64,000 bases of DNA from Collinsella sp. (GTDB lineage: Bacteria > Actinomycetota > Coriobacteriia > Coriobacteriales > Coriobacteriaceae): NCBI GenBank assembly GCA_019424905.1, contig JAHYYP010000005.1, positions 1-64,000 on the forward strand. Reading direction: 5' to 3'. Made by a program: the position numbers and the translations under genes. Below, in pieces: positions 41,837-50,348 of the stretch. Numbering within the stretch: position 1 is the first letter of the stretch; every line of letters starts with the position of its first letter. The notes below the pieces were generated by a model. That model was not told the DNA's origin and did not search any database. It saw only the letters and a list, made by a program, of their open reading frames with translations.

Positions 41837-41920
41837 GCTTTTTGGGATCCATTTGTGCGGGGGAGTTGTGGAGTTGTGCAGGCAGACGAGGTTTTTCTGG
41901 AAATACGCTCCCGATGCGCG

Positions 41921-42063
41921 TATAGTACCGATTGTTTTGTCGGCTCCTGCTGCGTCGAGTCCAAACCGCAAAATGCCATGAGCGGCGCGGATGCAGCCAG
42001 GAGGCACGAGGACAACCCATCGTGGCCACGCCCCGTGCTTAAAACCCCAAGAAGGAGTGAACA
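41921..42063 (+). promoter_or_regulatory. Probable promoter and leader of the rplE operon
   Basis: A TATAGT box at 41921-41926 has only a weak -35 candidate (TGGAAA at 41898-41903, 17-bp spacing). Since the upstream genes are metabolic and end in a hairpin, the rplE run needs its own start, and this is the best box. The leader of about 135 nt ends with AAGAAGGAGTGAACA as RBS. Confidence 0.45.
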
Positions 42064-42621
42064 ATGGCAGAAGAGAAGTATGTGCCGCGTCTGAAGACCA
42101 AGTACAACAACGAGGTCAAGCAGCAGCTTCAGGACAAGTTCCAGTACGAGAACGTCATGATGATTCCCAAGTTTGAGAAGATCGTCGTGAACATGGGTGT
42201 CGGCGAGGCCGCTACCGATTCCAAGGCCATCGACGGTGCCGTGCGCGACCTGCGCGCCATCACCGGCCAGCAGCCGATGATCACCCGTGCCCGCAAGTCC
42301 ATCGCTACCTTCCGCCTGCGCGCTGGTATGCCGATCGGCTGCAAGGTTACCCTGCGTGGCGACCGTATGTGGGAGTTCTTCGATCGTCTGACCTCCGTCG
42401 CGATCCCCCGTATCCGCGACTTCCGCGGCATCTCCGCCAAGAGCTTCGACGGCCGTGGTAACTTCTCCATGGGCGTCACCGAGCAGCTCATCTTCCCCGA
42501 GATCGACTTCGACTCCGTCGATCACCAGCGCGGTATGGACATCACTTTCGTGACCACCGCCAATACCGATGAGGAGGCCAAGGCCCTTCTGGACGCCTTC
42601 GGTTTCCCGTTCAAGAAATAG
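42064..42621 (+). CDS. rplE: 50S ribosomal protein L5 (uL5)
   Basis: L5 binds 5S rRNA and contacts P-site tRNA. It has 185 residues, slightly above the usual 179, and contains MMIPKFEKIVVNMGVGEA, RAGMPIGCKVTLRG and FDGRGNFSMGVTEQ, all diagnostic. It restarts the ribosomal series interrupted after rplX at 6443. The gap to the next gene is 79 bp with a GGCGC-type hairpin (AAGCGCCG with CGGCGCTT, near 42639-42666). Confidence 0.98.
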   Translation: MAEEKYVPRLKTKYNNEVKQQLQDKFQYENVMMIPKFEKIVVNMGVGEAATDSKAIDGAVRDLRAITGQQPMITRARKSIATFRLRAGMPIGCKVTLRGDRMWEFFDRLTSVAIPRIRDFRGISAKSFDGRGNFSMGVTEQLIFPEIDFDSVDHQRGMDITFVTTANTDEEAKALLDAFGFPFKK

Positions 42622-42700
42622 GTTCACCTGCCCTATAAGCGCCGTTCCCACAAGGGGGCGGCGCTTGGGGCGAACAATACTCTATGTGAGGAGGATATAA

Positions 42701-42886
42701 GTGGCTAAGACATCGATGATCGTCAAGTGCAATCGCAAGCAGAAGTTCTCTACTCGTGAGTACACGCGCTGCCAGCGCTGCGGCCGTCCGCACTCTGTGT
42801 ACCGCAAGTTCGGCCTGTGCCGTGTCTGCTTCCGCGAGCTTGCACTCAAGGGCGAGCTTCCCGGCGTTAAGAAGGCCAGCTGGTAA
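42701..42886 (+). CDS. rpsZ: 30S ribosomal protein S14, zinc-binding type Z (uS14)
   Basis: The short 61-residue S14 form has two CxxC pairs, CQRCGR and CRVCFRE, that bind zinc and stabilise the 30S head. It ends with LPGVKKASW, the typical C-terminus. The GTG start follows GAGGAGGAT. The zinc form, in its normal place between rplE and rpsH, fits an actinobacterial or Firmicutes-like lineage. Confidence 0.98.
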   Translation: MAKTSMIVKCNRKQKFSTREYTRCQRCGRPHSVYRKFGLCRVCFRELALKGELPGVKKASW

Positions 42887-43005
42887 GTCACTACCAGCGT
42901 TTCAAGCATCAGTTTGGAACAGGGAAAACGCGCTAAAAAGGCTTTGCCGTTAAGGGCGGCGAAGAACCAAGAGCACGTGTTCATCAAGAACGAAGGAGAA
43001 TCTGT

Positions 43006-43404
43006 ATGAACCTTACAGACCCGATCGCAGATATGCTTACGCGCATCCGTAACGCTAACTCTGTGAACAAGGCCACGGTCTCCATGCCGAGCAGCAAGAA
43101 GCTCGTCGAGATCGCTCGTGTTCTGCACGAGGAGGGCTACATCGAGGGCTACGATGTCGAGGACACCGTTCCCCAGAAGACTCTGCACATCACGCTTAAG
43201 TATGGTCCCAAGAAGGCTAAGGTCATCAACGGCATCCGCCGCATTTCCAAGCCGGGCCTGCGTAAGTACACCGGCGTTGCCGACATGCCCCGCGTCCGCG
43301 GTGGCCTTGGTACCGCCATTATTTCCACCAGCCATGGCGTCATGACCGACCGCGATGCTCGCAAGCACAACGTCGGCGGCGAGATCATCGCTTACGTCTG
43401 GTAA
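43006..43404 (+). CDS. rpsH: 30S ribosomal protein S8 (uS8)
   Basis: S8 is a primary 16S rRNA binder and, in E. coli, the repressor of the spc operon. The 132-residue protein begins MNLTDPIADMLTRIRNAN and ends GLGTAIISTSHGVMTDRDAR followed by the GGEIIAYVW terminus, all standard. An AAGGAG stands before the ATG. The 119-bp gap from rpsZ has no strong terminator. Confidence 0.98.
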   Translation: MNLTDPIADMLTRIRNANSVNKATVSMPSSKKLVEIARVLHEEGYIEGYDVEDTVPQKTLHITLKYGPKKAKVINGIRRISKPGLRKYTGVADMPRVRGGLGTAIISTSHGVMTDRDARKHNVGGEIIAYVW

Positions 43405-43437
43405 TTCGCTCGGTAGGTAGAAGGAAAGGAGATCACC

Positions 43438-43974
43438 GTGTCTCGTATCGGTAATAAGCCTGTCCAGATTCCCGCCGGAGTCGAAGTGGCAGTCAACGGC
43501 AACAACGTTGTCGTCAAGGGCCCCAAGGGCCAGCTCGAGCTCGATGTCTTTGAGAAGCTCGCTATCAACGTCGAGGACAACGTCCTCACCGTTTCCCGTC
43601 CCGACGACGAGCGTGAGACCCGTGCCCGCCACGGCCTCACCCGCGCCCTCATCCACAACATGGTTGTTGGCGTTTCCGAGGGCTTCGAGAAGAAGCTCGA
43701 GCTCGCCGGCGTCGGTTACCGCGTGCAGCAGAAGGGCAAGAACCTCGAGTTCTCCCTGGGCTTCTCGCACCCCGTGATCGTCGAGGCTCCCGAGGGCATC
43801 ACCTTCGAGGTTCCCGACAACACCCACGTGAACGTCAAGGGTATCAACAAGCAGCAGGTCGGTCAGATCGCCGCTGAGATCCGCGGCCATCGTCCTCCCG
43901 AGCCTTACAAGGGCAAGGGTATCCACTACGTTGGCGAGCACATCCGCCGCAAGCTGGGTAAGGCCGCCAAGTAG
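43438..43974 (+). CDS. rplF: 50S ribosomal protein L6 (uL6)
   Basis: L6 binds the sarcin-ricin region and is close to the factor-binding site. It has 178 residues with MSRIGNKPVQIPAGVEV at the start, the middle motif ELAGVGYRVQQKGKNLEFSL and the end PEPYKGKGIHYVGEHIRRK. The GTG start follows GGAAAGGAG. Confidence 0.98.
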   Translation: MSRIGNKPVQIPAGVEVAVNGNNVVVKGPKGQLELDVFEKLAINVEDNVLTVSRPDDERETRARHGLTRALIHNMVVGVSEGFEKKLELAGVGYRVQQKGKNLEFSLGFSHPVIVEAPEGITFEVPDNTHVNVKGINKQQVGQIAAEIRGHRPPEPYKGKGIHYVGEHIRRKLGKAAK

Positions 43975-43999
43975 TCGTAACCGACTCACTCGCATAAGA

Positions 44000-44021
44000 C
44001 CAGCACCCCGTCAGGTGCTGG
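44000..44021 (+). promoter_or_regulatory. Hairpin between rplF and rplR
   Basis: CCAGCACC at 44000-44007 pairs with GGTGCTGG at 44014-44021 around six bases. The next T-run (CCTTTTTAGG) is 10 nt away, so it is a partial terminator or processing site inside the operon. Confidence 0.5.
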
Positions 44022-44049
44022 CAAGATCAACCTTTTTAGGAGTTTACGT

Positions 44050-44418
44050 ATGAACAAGCATAAGGCGAAGCTGGAAGGCCTCAAGCGTCGTCAGCGTCGT
44101 GTTCGCGGCAAGGTCTCGGGTACCTCCGAGCGTCCGCGTCTTCGCGTGACCCGTACTAACGCCAACATCTATGCCCAGATCATCGACGACAGCAAGGGCT
44201 CCAGCCTGACGCTCGTCTCTGCCTCGACCCTCGAGGCCGAGTTCAAGGGCACCCACACCTCGAACAAGGAGGCTGCGGAGAAGGTCGGTCAGCTCGTTGG
44301 CAAGCGCGCCATCGAGGCCGGCATCACCAAGGTCGCCTTCGATCGCGGTGGCCGTATCTACCATGGCCGCGTCAAGGCCCTCGCCGACGGTGCTCGTGCC
44401 GCCGGTCTCGAGTTCTAG
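44050..44418 (+). CDS. rplR: 50S ribosomal protein L18 (uL18)
   Basis: L18 delivers 5S rRNA to the large subunit. The 122 residues have the RRQRRVRGKVSGTSERPRL basic start, TNANIYAQIIDD and the C-terminal KVAFDRGGRIYHGRVKALAD, as in other bacteria. The start follows TTTTTAGGAG. rpsE begins 14 bp later. Confidence 0.98.
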   Translation: MNKHKAKLEGLKRRQRRVRGKVSGTSERPRLRVTRTNANIYAQIIDDSKGSSLTLVSASTLEAEFKGTHTSNKEAAEKVGQLVGKRAIEAGITKVAFDRGGRIYHGRVKALADGARAAGLEF

Positions 44419-44432
44419 GAGGTATGTAGCAC

Positions 44433-44957
44433 ATGGCTCGTAATCAGAAGCAGCAGCGCGAGGCCTCCGAGTTCGAGGAGCGCGTCGTTTACATCAACCG
44501 CGTGTCGAAGACCGTCAAGGGTGGTCGTCGCATGAGCCTCGTCGCTCTCGTCGTCGTTGGCGACGGCAAGGGCAACGTCGGCGTTGGCATGGGCAAGTCC
44601 GCTGAGGTGCCCATGGCCATCTCCAAGGCATCTCTCGATGCCAAGAAGAACATGTTCCACGTGCCGGTGACCGAGCAGGGCACCATCCCGCACGAGGTTC
44701 TCGGCCACTTTGGTGCCGGCCGCATCATCATCAAGCCCGCTGTCGAGGGTACCGGCGTTATCGCCGGCGGCGCTGTGCGTCCCCTCTTTGAGCTTGCTGG
44801 CATCAAGAACGTCCTGTCCAAGTCCCTCGGTACCGACAACGGCCTCAACATCATCAAGGCTGCCGTCGAGGGCCTCAAGGAGCTCTCCAGCCCTGAGGAC
44901 GTCGCGGCTCGCCGTGGCCTGACGGTCTCCGAGATGTTCGTCGGTAAGGAGAACTAA
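44433..44957 (+). CDS. rpsE: 30S ribosomal protein S5 (uS5)
   Basis: S5 lies at the mRNA entry site and affects accuracy. The 174-residue protein has FEERVVYINRVSKTVKGGRR, then VGDGKGNVGVGMGK (about residues 46-59), and TGVIAGGAVRPLFELAGI. All are conserved; the 20-residue acidic N-terminal lead is moderate. rpmD follows after 2 bp. Confidence 0.98.
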   Translation: MARNQKQQREASEFEERVVYINRVSKTVKGGRRMSLVALVVVGDGKGNVGVGMGKSAEVPMAISKASLDAKKNMFHVPVTEQGTIPHEVLGHFGAGRIIIKPAVEGTGVIAGGAVRPLFELAGIKNVLSKSLGTDNGLNIIKAAVEGLKELSSPEDVAARRGLTVSEMFVGKEN

Positions 44958-44959
44958 GC

Positions 44960-45142
44960 ATGGCTGACACCATCAAGATCAAGCAGGTCCGCAGCACCAA
45001 CGGTTGCAAGCAGGACCAGGTCCGTACTGTCCGTGCCCTCGGTCTCCACAGGATCCGCGAGGTTCGCGAGATTGCTGACAACGAGTCCGTCCGCGGCATG
45101 ATCTTCAAGGTCAAGCACCTTGTCGAGATTGTAGAGGAGTAG
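44960..45142 (+). CDS. rpmD: 50S ribosomal protein L30 (uL30)
   Basis: This 60-residue protein has the short bacterial L30 form: IKIKQVRSTNGCKQDQVRTV, ALGLHRIREVREI and GMIFKVKHLVEIVEE. It lies between rpsE and rplO with almost no spacing, so translation is probably coupled. Confidence 0.97.
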   Translation: MADTIKIKQVRSTNGCKQDQVRTVRALGLHRIREVREIADNESVRGMIFKVKHLVEIVEE

Positions 45143-45145
45143 CAA

Positions 45146-45595
45146 ATGCAGCTTCACGATCTTACTCCCGCGCCCGGTTCCACCAAGAACCGCAAGCGCG
45201 TCGGCCGTGGCAATTCTTCGGGTCACGGCACCACTTCTGGCCGCGGTCAGAAGGGCCAGGGTTCCCGCTCTGGCGGCACCAAGGGTGCCGGCTTCGAGGG
45301 TGGCCAGACTCCGCTGGCTATGCGCCTGCCCAAGCTTCCGGGCTTCCGTAACCCCCGTCGTATCGAGTACACCGCTGTTAACGTTGAGCGTCTCGAGCGT
45401 AAGTTCGAGGACGGCGCTGTGATCGACGGTGCCGCTCTTAAGGCCGCTCGCATCACCAAGAGCGAGTTCGAGCCCGTCAAGGTGCTCGGCAATGGTGAGC
45501 TCACCAAGAAGTTCACGGTCAAGGTCGACAAGGTCAGCGCTTCTGCGCAGGCCAAGATCGAGGCCGCCGGCGGAAAGGTCGAGCTGCCGTGCTAA
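45146..45595 (+). CDS. rplO: 50S ribosomal protein L15 (uL15)
   Basis: L15 is a late assembly protein of the 50S subunit. The 149-residue protein begins MQLHDLTPAPGSTKNRKRVG, with the glycine-rich GQKGQGSRSGGTKGAGFEGG segment, and ends with AQAKIEAAGGKVELPC. Its stop overlaps the secY start by 7 bp, which couples membrane translocon synthesis to ribosome synthesis, as in many bacteria. Confidence 0.98.
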   Translation: MQLHDLTPAPGSTKNRKRVGRGNSSGHGTTSGRGQKGQGSRSGGTKGAGFEGGQTPLAMRLPKLPGFRNPRRIEYTAVNVERLERKFEDGAVIDGAALKAARITKSEFEPVKVLGNGELTKKFTVKVDKVSASAQAKIEAAGGKVELPC

Positions 45596-46875
45596 ATGGT
45601 CTTAAGAATGCTTTCCGCATCAAAGAATTGCGCGAAAAGATTCTTTTTACCATAGCTATGCTCGTCGTGTACCGCATTGGTGCGCACGTTCCTGTGCCCG
45701 GCATTCCCTTCCAGGGGATGCTGGGCCTTTTCTCGACCGATAACAATTCGGTCGCCGCAGGTGCTATGGCCCTCCTGAATCTTTTCTCTGGCGGCGCGTT
45801 GAGCTATGTGTCGGTGTTTTCGCTGGGCATCATGCCTTACATCACCAGCTCGATCATCCTCCAGATGCTCCAGGCCGTCGTGCCTTCCCTGCATGAGCTT
45901 GCCCGCGAGGGCGAGGTCGGTCAGACCAAGATTACGCAGTATTCGCGTTACCTCACCCTGGCTCTGGCAATCCTCAACTCCGTGGGTTACCTCTTCCTCT
46001 TTAAGAGCTTCGGCATCAGCTTCAATGGCGCCGGCGCTCCCGAGATCATCTTCGACCTCATGATCGTCGGTACGCTCACCGCGGGCGCCATGCTGATCAT
46101 GTGGATTGGTGAGCTCATCACCCAGCGCGGTATCGGCAATGGCATGTCGCTGATCATCTTCGCGAACATCATGGCCGGTCTGCCGCAGGCTATCTTCTCC
46201 AGCACCGAGGGCAATGCCGGTGGCATCATCACCATGGTGATCATCTGCGCCATCATCCTGCTGGTTATCCCGCTGATTGTTTTCCTTGAGCGCGGCCAGC
46301 GCCGCATCCCGGTCTCCTACGCTAAGCGCGTCGTGGGCCGTCGCATGATGGGTGGCCAGACCACCTACCTGCCCATCAAGGTCAACACCGCGGGTGTCGT
46401 GCCGATCATCTTCGCTTCGGCGCTGCTGTACTTCCCGGCTCAGATTGCCGTGTTCTTCCCCGGCATCGGCTGGATTCAGGCAGTTGCCTCCGCGCTTTCG
46501 ACCGGTTGGCTCAACTGGGTGCTTAACGTTGTCCTCATCGTGTTCTTCGCGTACTTCTACACCTCCATGGTGTTCAACCCCGATGACACGGCCGATAACC
46601 TTAAGAAGCAGGGCGGCTTTATTCCGGGCGTGCGTCCGGGTAGGGCTACCGCGGCCTACATCAAGAACGCGCTCAACAAGATCACGCTTCCCAGCGCTGT
46701 CTTTTTGGCGCTCATCGCCATCGTGCCTTCGATCATCTTCTCCTTCACGGGTAACCATCTGATCCAGGCATTTGGCGGCACGTCCATCCTCATCATGGTC
46801 GGCGTCGTGCTCGACACGGTCGATAAGCTCGAAGGCCAGATCAAGATGTATGATTACGATGGATTCTTTAAATAG
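45589..46875 (+). CDS. secY: Protein translocase subunit SecY
   Basis: SecY is the channel of the Sec translocon. The 428 residues contain ten hydrophobic spans. Marks include FRIKELREKILFTIAML, VPVPGIPF, the GIMPYITSSIILQML plug/TM2 region (about residue 80) and the GGFIPGVRPG loop (near 343). The GTG start inside the rplO end is the only in-frame start that yields the standard N-terminus, and GGAAAGG precedes it. adk follows closely. Confidence 0.98.
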   Translation: MLNGLKNAFRIKELREKILFTIAMLVVYRIGAHVPVPGIPFQGMLGLFSTDNNSVAAGAMALLNLFSGGALSYVSVFSLGIMPYITSSIILQMLQAVVPSLHELAREGEVGQTKITQYSRYLTLALAILNSVGYLFLFKSFGISFNGAGAPEIIFDLMIVGTLTAGAMLIMWIGELITQRGIGNGMSLIIFANIMAGLPQAIFSSTEGNAGGIITMVIICAIILLVIPLIVFLERGQRRIPVSYAKRVVGRRMMGGQTTYLPIKVNTAGVVPIIFASALLYFPAQIAVFFPGIGWIQAVASALSTGWLNWVLNVVLIVFFAYFYTSMVFNPDDTADNLKKQGGFIPGVRPGRATAAYIKNALNKITLPSAVFLALIAIVPSIIFSFTGNHLIQAFGGTSILIMVGVVLDTVDKLEGQIKMYDYDGFFK

Positions 46876-46893
46876 GCTAGAGGAGGATTGCTC

Positions 46894-47520
46894 ATGAACC
46901 TCGTATTGCTCGGAGCTCCGGGTGCCGGTAAGGGCACCGTCGCACAGGAGCTCGTCGCCGAGTTTGGCGTCGCCCACATTTCCACGGGCGACCTGCTGCG
47001 TGCTGCCGTCAAGGGTGGCACCGAGCTTGGTATTCAGGCTAAGAAGTACATGGACGCTGGCGAGCTCGTTCCCGACCAGCTCGTGATCGACCTTGTCAAG
47101 GAGCGCCTTGCCGCCGATGACGCCCAGCAGGGCTTCATCCTCGACGGCTTCCCGCGCAACACCGCCCAGGCTGTGACGCTCGATTCCGAGCTCTCCGCCA
47201 TGGGTCGCGAGATCGACTGTGCCCTTCTGGTCGATGTGGCCCCCGAGGTCATTATCGATCGTCTGTCTTCGCGTCGCACCTGCCGCGCATGCGGTTACAC
47301 CGGCACTGCTGCCGATGCTACCTGCCCCAAGTGTGGCGGCGAGATGTATCAGCGCGACGACGACAAGCCCGAGACCATCAAGAACCGTCTCGACGTCTAC
47401 GAGAAGTCCACGAGCCCGCTCGTCGACTACTATCGTGGCCAGGGTCTGCTCAAGTCGGTCAACGGTGACCAGGCTCGCGAGACCGTGTACGGGGATGTCA
47501 AAGAGGCTCTCGGTCTATGA
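46894..47520 (+). CDS. adk: Adenylate kinase with zinc-binding lid
   Basis: Adk interconverts AMP, ADP and ATP. The 208-residue protein has the P-loop GAPGAGKGT (residues 7-15), STGDLLR and LDGFPRN, and a lid with four Cys (CRACGYTGTAADATCPKCGG), as in Gram-positive zinc-lid enzymes. The ATG at 46894 is favoured over a TTG two codons earlier, because AGGAGG at 46881-46886 is better spaced. Its stop overlaps the map start (ATGA). Confidence 0.98.
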   Translation: MNLVLLGAPGAGKGTVAQELVAEFGVAHISTGDLLRAAVKGGTELGIQAKKYMDAGELVPDQLVIDLVKERLAADDAQQGFILDGFPRNTAQAVTLDSELSAMGREIDCALLVDVAPEVIIDRLSSRRTCRACGYTGTAADATCPKCGGEMYQRDDDKPETIKNRLDVYEKSTSPLVDYYRGQGLLKSVNGDQARETVYGDVKEALGL

Positions 47521-48305
47521 TCAAGATTAAGTCTGCAACGCAAATCGAGCAGATGAAGAAGGCAGGAGCGCTATCTAAGATGGCGCTCCGCCACGTTGGA
47601 GCCATGGTGCGCCCCGGCGTTTCGACTTTTGAGCTCGATCAGCTCGCGGAGCAGATTATCCGCATGCATGGCGGCACCCCGGCCTTTAAGGGCTACGGCG
47701 GGTTCCCGGGAACCATCTGCGCATCGATCAACGATGCCGTGGTTCACGGTATTCCCAACCCCGACATGATCCTGCGCGATGGCGATATCATCTCCATTGA
47801 TACGGGAGCTGTCGTTGACGGTTGGGTCGGCGATAACGCTTGGACGTTTTTCGTCGGCACCCCCACGCCCGAAGCCAAGGCTTTGTGCGAGGTCACGCGC
47901 GATTGCCTTAAGGCTGCCATCGAGCAGGCTGTTCCCGGTAACCATATCGGGGACGTCGGTTATGCCGTTCAGTCCCTCGCCGAGTCTCACGGTTACGGCG
48001 TGCTTCGCGATTATGTGGGCCATGGCATTGGCCGCGTGATGCACGAGGACCCCAACGTTCCTAACTATGGAAAGAAGGGGAGGGGCGTTCGCCTCCAGGC
48101 CGGCATGGTCATTGCCATCGAGCCGATGGTTACGATGGGTTCCAACCATGTGAGCACGGGCTCCGACGGTTGGATCGTCACGACCAACGACCACCTGCCC
48201 GCCGCGCACTACGAGAACACCGTCGCCATTACCAATGACGGCCCGGTGATTCTCACCACGGATGCGCAAGGTGCTTGGTGTTCGCTCCAAGGCGGAGAAA
48301 TGTAA
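47517..48305 (+). CDS. map: Methionine aminopeptidase, type I
   Basis: Map removes the initiator methionine. The 262 residues carry the metal ligands in SIDTGAVVDGWVGDNAWTF (two Asp, near 98 and 109), GHGIGRVMHEDP (His, near 173), AIEPMVTMG (Glu, near 206) and HYENTVAI (Glu, near 237). The start overlaps the adk stop by four bases. No N-terminal zinc-finger extension is present. Confidence 0.97.
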   Translation: MIKIKSATQIEQMKKAGALSKMALRHVGAMVRPGVSTFELDQLAEQIIRMHGGTPAFKGYGGFPGTICASINDAVVHGIPNPDMILRDGDIISIDTGAVVDGWVGDNAWTFFVGTPTPEAKALCEVTRDCLKAAIEQAVPGNHIGDVGYAVQSLAESHGYGVLRDYVGHGIGRVMHEDPNVPNYGKKGRGVRLQAGMVIAIEPMVTMGSNHVSTGSDGWIVTTNDHLPAAHYENTVAITNDGPVILTTDAQGAWCSLQGGEM

Positions 48306-48341
48306 CAAGTTCCACTTAGTTGTGGAGCCATTACGAAGTTA

Positions 48342-48370
48342 TTACGATGCGTGCATACGTGTTGTAGAAT
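48342..48370 (+). promoter_or_regulatory. Promoter ahead of infA
   Basis: TTACGA at 48342-48347 and TAGAAT at 48365-48370 are 17 bp apart. They provide a separate start for infA and the following rpmJ-rpsM-rpsK-rpsD-rpoA-rplQ genes. Confidence 0.6.
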
Positions 48371-48409
48371 ACTCAATCGCTGTCGTTTTCTAGAGAAAGA
48401 TGATTGCTT

Positions 48410-48628
48410 GTGAAGAAGGAAGACGCAATTGAGCTTGAGGGTACGGTAAAGGAACCGCTGCCCAATGCCATGTTTAAGGTCGAGCTCGAGAACGGTCATT
48501 CGGTTCTGTGCAACATTTCTGGCAAGATCCGAATGAATTACATCCGCATTCTCCCCGGTGACAGGGTTGTCGTGGAGCTTTCCCCGTACGACCTGACCCG
48601 CGGCCGCATCACCTATCGCTATAAATAG
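48410..48628 (+). CDS. infA: Translation initiation factor IF-1
   Basis: IF-1 blocks the A site during initiation. From the GTG at 48410 it has exactly 72 residues, the family length; a TTG two codons upstream is the alternative. The sequence KEDAIELEGTVKEPLPNAMF, ISGKIRMNYIRILPGD and the GRITYRYK end are diagnostic of the OB-fold protein. The RBS (GAGAAAGATG) is weak for either start. Confidence 0.96.
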   Translation: MKKEDAIELEGTVKEPLPNAMFKVELENGHSVLCNISGKIRMNYIRILPGDRVVVELSPYDLTRGRITYRYK

Positions 48629-48778
48629 CGGCACGCATACACGCACTCCATTTCCGGCTGCAGGCTTAGCTCAACCTACGGTCGGATTGTGTGTGAAGAC
48701 CAGCCATAGTTTTAAACGCCTGCGGCTGGGCGAGTAGATAGTAGGGAAGTAGTTTGAGCGCTACCGAAAGGAAGAACG

Positions 48779-48892
48779 ATGAAGGTACGTCCTTCGGTCA
48801 AGAAGATGTGCGATAAGTGCAAAATCATTAGGCGCCATGGCAAGGTCCTCGTCATTTGCGAGAACCCCCGTCATAAGCAGCGTCAGGGTTAA
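48779..48892 (+). CDS. rpmJ: 50S ribosomal protein L36 (bL36), zinc type
   Basis: The 37-residue protein reads MKVRPSVKKMCDKCKIIRR and ends NPRHKQRQG. It has the CxxC, C and H ligands (CDKC, VIC, PRHK) of the C+ form. The start follows GAAAGGAAG. It lies in its usual place between infA and rpsM. Confidence 0.97.
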   Translation: MKVRPSVKKMCDKCKIIRRHGKVLVICENPRHKQRQG

Positions 48893-48906
48893 GAGAGGAG
48901 ACTACG

Positions 48907-49281
48907 TTGGCCCGTATTAATGGTGTCGACCTCCCGCGTGAGAAGCGCGTTGAGATCGGTCTGACCTACATTTACGGCATCGGCCGCACCACTGCGACGA
49001 AGATCTGCGTCGAGTGCAACGTTAACGTGGATACGCGCGTTAAGGACCTCACCGAGGATGAGGTTAACGCCATCCGCGATTATATCGATAAGAACCAGAT
49101 CATGGTTGAGGGCGACCTCCGCCGTGAGCGCAACCAGAACGTCAAGCGCCTTATGGACATCGGCTGCAACCGCGGCCTTCGTCACCGCAAGGGCCTCCCG
49201 GTCCGCGGCCAGCGCACCCACACTAACGCTCGTACCCGCAAGGGCCCGAAGCGTCAGATCGGTGCTAAGAAGAAGAAATAA
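48907..49281 (+). CDS. rpsM: 30S ribosomal protein S13 (uS13)
   Basis: S13 bridges the subunits and contacts P-site tRNA. It has 124 residues: MARINGVDLPREKRVEIGLT, YIYGIGRTTATKI and the basic C-terminal GQRTHTNARTRKGPKRQ. The start is TTG after GAGAGGAGA. Acidic and basic segments are as in other actinobacteria. Confidence 0.98.
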   Translation: MARINGVDLPREKRVEIGLTYIYGIGRTTATKICVECNVNVDTRVKDLTEDEVNAIRDYIDKNQIMVEGDLRRERNQNVKRLMDIGCNRGLRHRKGLPVRGQRTHTNARTRKGPKRQIGAKKKK

Positions 49282-49295
49282 GGAGCGCTAGATAG

Positions 49296-49700
49296 ATGGC
49301 TACTGCTAAGAAGAACGTTCGCGCTGCCCGTCTGAAGCGCGCGGACCGTAAGAACATTTCCGTGGGCCAGGCTCACATTCGTTCTACGTTCAACAACACG
49401 ATCGTTTCGATCACCGATCCCCAGGGCAACGTCATTTCCTGGAAGTCGGCTGGCCAGGTGGGCTTCAAGGGCTCCCGTAAGTCCACGCCGTTCGCTGCCC
49501 AGATGGCTGCCGAGGCTGCTGCCAAGCAGGCCATGGAGCACGGTATGAAGAAGGTTTCCGTCTTCGTCAAGGGCCCCGGCTCCGGTCGTGAGACCGCCAT
49601 CCGCTCCCTCCAGGCTGCTGGCCTCGAGGTCTCGAGCATCCAGGACAAGACCCCCATTCCGCACAACGGCTGCCGCCCCAAGAAGCGTCGCCGCGTGTAA
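49296..49700 (+). CDS. rpsK: 30S ribosomal protein S11 (uS11)
   Basis: S11 lies on the platform near the E site. The 134-residue protein has GQAHIRSTFNNTIVSITDPQ, GFKGSRKSTPFAAQMAAEAA, GPGSGRETAIRSLQAAGLEV and the PHNGCRPKKRRRV terminus. All are conserved. rpsD follows after 19 bp with GAAAGGATC as RBS. Confidence 0.98.
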   Translation: MATAKKNVRAARLKRADRKNISVGQAHIRSTFNNTIVSITDPQGNVISWKSAGQVGFKGSRKSTPFAAQMAAEAAAKQAMEHGMKKVSVFVKGPGSGRETAIRSLQAAGLEVSSIQDKTPIPHNGCRPKKRRRV

Positions 49701-49719
49701 CTGAAAGGATCGTATCAAT

Positions 49720-50316
49720 ATGGCAATCGACAGGACTCCTGTTCTTAAGCGCTGCCGTCAGCTCGGGATCGATCCCGCTGAGCTCGGTTACAGCAGCAAG
49801 AAGGAATCTATCCGTCAGCCCAAGCGCCGTCGCAAGGAATCTGAGTACGGCATGCAGCTGCGCGAGAAGCAGAAGGTCAAGTTCATCTATGGCGTTCTGG
49901 AGAAGCAGTTCCACGGCTACTTCAACAAGGCCCGTAAGATGAACGGCGTCACCGGTGAGAACCTCATGATCATTCTTGAGTCTCGCCTCGACAACGTCGT
50001 CTTCCGTCTTGGCTTCGCCCGCACCCGCAAAGAGGCTCGTCAGTCCGTCCGTCACGGTCACTTCACCGTGAACGGCAAGCGCGTGGACATCCCGTCCTAC
50101 CGCGTCAAGGCCGGCGACGTCGTCGCTGTCGGCGAGAAGTTCCGTGACCTCCTCCCCATCAAGGAGGCCCTGATTTCCTCCGAGCGCTTTGAGGTCCCTG
50201 GCTGGCTCGAGGTCGATATCGAGAAGCTGTCTGGTAACGTGCTCGCTCTGCCGACGCGTGAGCAGATCAGCGGTGATATCAACGAGCAGCTCATCGTCGA
50301 GCTCTACTCTAAGTAG
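49720..50316 (+). CDS. rpsD: 30S ribosomal protein S4 (uS4)
   Basis: S4 starts 30S assembly and helps unwind mRNA. The 198 residues begin MAIDRTPVLKRCRQLGI and contain the S4 RNA-binding domain LESRLDNVVFRLGFARTRKE and RQSVRHGHFTVNGKRVDIPS (about residues 88-125). It lacks the first Cys pair of the zinc form. Its presence before rpoA matches the alpha-operon order. Confidence 0.98.
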   Translation: MAIDRTPVLKRCRQLGIDPAELGYSSKKESIRQPKRRRKESEYGMQLREKQKVKFIYGVLEKQFHGYFNKARKMNGVTGENLMIILESRLDNVVFRLGFARTRKEARQSVRHGHFTVNGKRVDIPSYRVKAGDVVAVGEKFRDLLPIKEALISSERFEVPGWLEVDIEKLSGNVLALPTREQISGDINEQLIVELYSK

Positions 50317-50348
50317 TCCATCCGGGCTGCTGAGGCTGGAGGTAATAC

